25,410 nt of DNA from an uncultured Helicobacteraceae bacterium (GTDB taxonomy: Bacteria > Campylobacterota > Campylobacteria > Campylobacterales > UBA6016). Below are positions 23,148 through 25,410 of the stretch, piece by piece (position 1 is the first letter of the stretch; each line of letters opens with the position of its first letter). Position numbers and translations under genes: made by a program. Location of the stretch: contig CALJKN010000054.1 in the NCBI GenBank assembly GCA_937973585.1, positions 1-25,410 of the forward strand, in the 5' to 3' direction. Below the pieces are notes generated by a model. The model saw only the letters and a program-made list of their open reading frames with translations. It did not search any database and was not told the origin of the DNA.

Positions 23148-24021
23148 AATAGAAGCTTGGAGTTTGGAGGAGGCGTACACGCTTGCCTCTGAAAAACTGT
23201 CTTGCTCTATAACGGAAATCGAATGTGAGATAACCCAATACCCGTCAAAAGGCTTTTTAGGTATTGGACGGAAAAAAGCCATATTGGTTGCCGTTAAAAA
23301 AGTCTTGACTATTGAAACAAAAAGTAGTGAGCCTATATTTACTCAAAAGCGTGAGATAAAGCAAAACGAGCAAAAACAAAAAAATATTCCAACGCAACAG
23401 GTAGTCGGTGAGACCGAGAGTGTTTGTTGTAGCAGTGAAGATATCGTATATCCTCTCAATACCGAATCTTTGAGGGCAAAAGAGAAAGCATGCACCGGCT
23501 ATCAGGCGATCGATATAGAGAAGAATTTTTTTAAAGATGAGAGAGATATATCAGAAATCTGCGAAGAGATTTCAGCCGATATCAATGCCTTGTTTAATGT
23601 CTCTTGTTTTGAGCTTGAGACAGTAGCCGTAACCCCTTATGATCCAGAGACTGTATTGATAACTTTTAGCGGCAAAGATAGTGCCCTTTTGATCGGAAAA
23701 GAGGGGTATAGATACAAGGCTTTATCATATCTGCTTTTTAATTGGATCAACTCAAAATACAACCTTTTAATTCGACTTGAGATTGCCGAATTTTTGAAAA
23801 ATCAGGAAGAGGTTGTAAAAAGTTATCTTTTACCTCTTGTTGAACAGGTTAGAGCCACAAGACGCGGTCAGACAAAAATTTTGGACGGTGTTTTGATACA
23901 AATAGCCCTGAAAGAGTTAAGGGATGAGTTTCCGGATTTGTATGTCGGCGTAAAAACAAACGAAGATGGAAGTAAATACATCATAATAAATGAGTTTTAT
24001 CCAAAGCAATATGCTAAATGA
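23140..24021 (+). CDS. jag: Jag/KhpB-type RNA-binding protein
   Basis: Cytosolic RNA-binding protein; homologues (KhpB/EloR) affect cell elongation and small-RNA regulation in Gram-positives, while the role in this group is unclear. The 293 aa product has an N-terminal Jag domain (1-52, ending PSKGFLGIGRKKAILVAV), a poorly conserved Gln/Glu-rich linker (about 60-130), a KH-like domain with IGKEGYRYKALSYLLF (near 183-198), and a C-terminal R3H-like domain (about 225-290). The ATG sits within the last codons of yidC, so translation is coupled. Confidence 0.9.
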   Translation: MVKIEAWSLEEAYTLASEKLSCSITEIECEITQYPSKGFLGIGRKKAILVAVKKVLTIETKSSEPIFTQKREIKQNEQKQKNIPTQQVVGETESVCCSSEDIVYPLNTESLRAKEKACTGYQAIDIEKNFFKDERDISEICEEISADINALFNVSCFELETVAVTPYDPETVLITFSGKDSALLIGKEGYRYKALSYLLFNWINSKYNLLIRLEIAEFLKNQEEVVKSYLLPLVEQVRATRRGQTKILDGVLIQIALKELRDEFPDLYVGVKTNEDGSKYIIINEFYPKQYAK

Positions 24022-25354
24022 TACTTTCTGCGCAATAGCCTCCGCCTCCAGAGAGGGGGCTATATCTATTGTTAGGCTATGTGGTGTTAATGCTCTGGAG
24101 ATAGCAAAAAAACTAACAAAAAAAACCTCTATAAATCCCAGAACTGCGAATCTTTCTAATATTTACGATATATCATCAGATCCGATTGACACTGCTATAG
24201 TGTTGTATTTTAAAGCTCCAAATAGCTTTAACGGTGAAGATATTGTTGAGATCCAATGTCACGGCGGCACTATGTCGGCTTCAATGATTTTAAAAAGATG
24301 CCAAGAAGAAGGTGCGAGACTTGCCAACCCCGGCGAATTTACAAAGTATGCAGTGCTAAACTCTAAAATAACGCTGGATCAGGCGGAGGCTATCAACCAA
24401 CTCATATCATCAACAAATGAGAAGTCGGCAAAATATCTTGCAAAACATCTACAAGGTGCCCTAGGGAAGATAGTAGAAGAGATGAGATTTTCTCTGATTG
24501 AGGCGTTATCATTTAGTGAGGTGTGCATAGATTATGCCGATGAAGATTTGCCGGAGGATACGATAGCTAGATTAAAAAACAAGGTATCGGCAATAGCAGA
24601 CAAATTAGACTATACAGTAAAGGCCAGTCTCGCCAGAGAGGGATTGTTTCAGGGGTTTAAAGTCAGTATTATTGGAAAACCGAATGTCGGAAAAAGCTCC
24701 CTTCTCAATAAAATACTCAACTTTGACAGGGCTATAGTTAGTCCGATAGCCGGAACGACTAGGGATACGATTGAGGAGCAAATCAAAATAGGTGGATATT
24801 CTATTAGAATTGTAGATACTGCCGGAATAAGACATACTGAAGATGAAATAGAAAAGATAGGGATTGACTATTCAATAAAAGCATTTAACGATTCCGAAAT
24901 AGTCTTAGCGCTTTTTGATTCGTCTACGGTTTTTTCTGAAGAAGATGAAAGAATATTAAATTTGATCAGTTCCGATAAAAATAAAAAAATAATTGTAGTA
25001 TTAACAAAGACGGATTTGCAGCCATTGGCAGATGAAACTAAGTTTGCAGATTTTGATGTAATAAAATACAACAAAAACGAGGATCCGTCATCTGTATATA
25101 GTGAACTTGAAAAAATACTAGATGATTCATACGACTTCGAGGGTGATTTGTTAATAAATAAGAGACAGATTGACGCAGCCAAGAGCGGCTATGAAGAGGT
25201 TTTGTCATCTTTGATATTTCTTGATACTCTTGAGCTAGAGTTTTTTTCTTACCATATCAAAGAGGCGATAGTTCACATCTCCTCTATCACGAGACCCTAT
25301 GATAACGAAGAGATGCTCGACTCTATGTTTAAAAATTTTTGCTTAGGCAAATAG
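24011..25354 (+). CDS. mnmE: tRNA modification GTPase MnmE
   Basis: With MnmG, installs the carboxymethylaminomethyl group on wobble U34 of certain tRNAs; also binds folate and GTP. From the chosen ATG the product is 447 aa. Visible: N-terminal NDTFCAIASASREGAISIVRL (folate-binding domain), NPGEFTKYAVLNSKITLDQAEAI, the G domain with P-loop GKPNVGKS (222-229), TTRDTIEE and DTAGIRHTED, and the catalytic C-terminus CLGK (Cys444). An ATG at 23990 is in frame and would add seven residues (MSFIQSN), but homologues start at the M-x-DTI site. It overlaps jag by 11 bases. The domain is complete, so the gene is not truncated by the window edge. Confidence 0.96.
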   Translation: MLNDTFCAIASASREGAISIVRLCGVNALEIAKKLTKKTSINPRTANLSNIYDISSDPIDTAIVLYFKAPNSFNGEDIVEIQCHGGTMSASMILKRCQEEGARLANPGEFTKYAVLNSKITLDQAEAINQLISSTNEKSAKYLAKHLQGALGKIVEEMRFSLIEALSFSEVCIDYADEDLPEDTIARLKNKVSAIADKLDYTVKASLAREGLFQGFKVSIIGKPNVGKSSLLNKILNFDRAIVSPIAGTTRDTIEEQIKIGGYSIRIVDTAGIRHTEDEIEKIGIDYSIKAFNDSEIVLALFDSSTVFSEEDERILNLISSDKNKKIIVVLTKTDLQPLADETKFADFDVIKYNKNEDPSSVYSELEKILDDSYDFEGDLLINKRQIDAAKSGYEEVLSSLIFLDTLELEFFSYHIKEAIVHISSITRPYDNEEMLDSMFKNFCLGK

Positions 25355-25410
25355 CCCCCCCAAACCCCCAAAAATCAAAAAAAATCAATAAACCCCAAAA
25401 AAAATCAAAA
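25355..25410. repeat. Low-complexity C/A tail after mnmE
   Basis: The last 56 bases contain no G on the + strand. They consist of C7, A3, C5, A5, then two CCCC-A(n)-TC-A(n)-type units, a loose direct repeat with runs of eight A's. There is no terminator-like U-tract on the + strand. It may be a spacer, the start of a repeat array, or poor sequence at a contig end. Confidence 0.5.

Noticed and set aside
25338..25351. TTTGC-TTAG-GCAAA hairpin at the end of mnmE as a terminator
   Set aside because: It lies inside the last codons and stop, the stem is AT-rich and short, and C's instead of U's follow.
1..25410. Search for CRISPR arrays, insertion sequences, prophage genes, toxin-antitoxin pairs, defence islands, tRNA and rRNA genes
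   Set aside because: No spaced repeats, transposase or integrase motifs, terminal inverted repeats or RNA gene signatures were seen; the content is housekeeping genes throughout.

Overview
The window is an ordinary chromosomal stretch of a member of the Campylobacterota (former Epsilonproteobacteria). The evidence is gene order and protein character: lolA / secA / LolCE-type permease, tatB-tatC-queA, and rpmH-rnpA-yidC-jag-mnmE are arrangements I know from Campylobacter and its relatives. Arginine is mostly encoded by AGA/AGG, the DNA leans AT-rich, and a HAIR-like HspR site precedes clpB. The genus cannot be fixed by reading alone; a free-living or sulfur-oxidising relative is plausible. I see no tRNA, rRNA, CRISPR array, insertion sequence or prophage, and no gene-free gap above about 175 bases.

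Layout. 1-5553: envelope and export genes. lolA (-) diverges from secA (+), which is followed by a LolC/E-family permease and a Kef-type cation/proton antiporter. 5545-8012 (-): RidA, a K+ channel with two RCK domains, and a small membrane protein packed just upstream of the channel. 8074-8460 (+): ruvX. 8522-10659 (-): tatB-tatC-queA, tightly packed. 10774-11028 (+): an unknown small cysteine-rich protein, convergent with a periplasmic cytochrome c (-). 11545-13349 (+): proA, with an orphan ABC ATPase overlapping its stop. 13342-18178 (-): a six-gene run, ctpA-purC-purS-purQ-(SH3 membrane protein)-plsC. 18346-20922 (+): clpB. 21003-25354 (+): rpmH-rnpA-yidC-jag-mnmE, then a G-free low-complexity tail.

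How the genes work together. SecA, YidC, TatBC, LolA and the Lol-type permease cover protein export, membrane insertion and lipoprotein sorting. RuvX, QueA, MnmE, RnpA, L34 and Jag cover RNA and ribosome maintenance. PurC/S/Q are three purine-pathway proteins; PurS plus PurQ implies a small PurL elsewhere. ClpB is the heat-shock disaggregase.

I did not find a convincing new multi-gene system. The points most worth a second look are: rnpA, whose conserved N-terminus extends upstream of any ATG/GTG/TTG codon and probably starts at an ATA (or ATT) overlapping the rpmH stop; the HAIR-like operator over the clpB -35 box; the unknown small proteins beside the K+ channel and the cytochrome; the SH3 membrane protein coupled to plsC; and the missing yidD in the rnpA-yidC interval.
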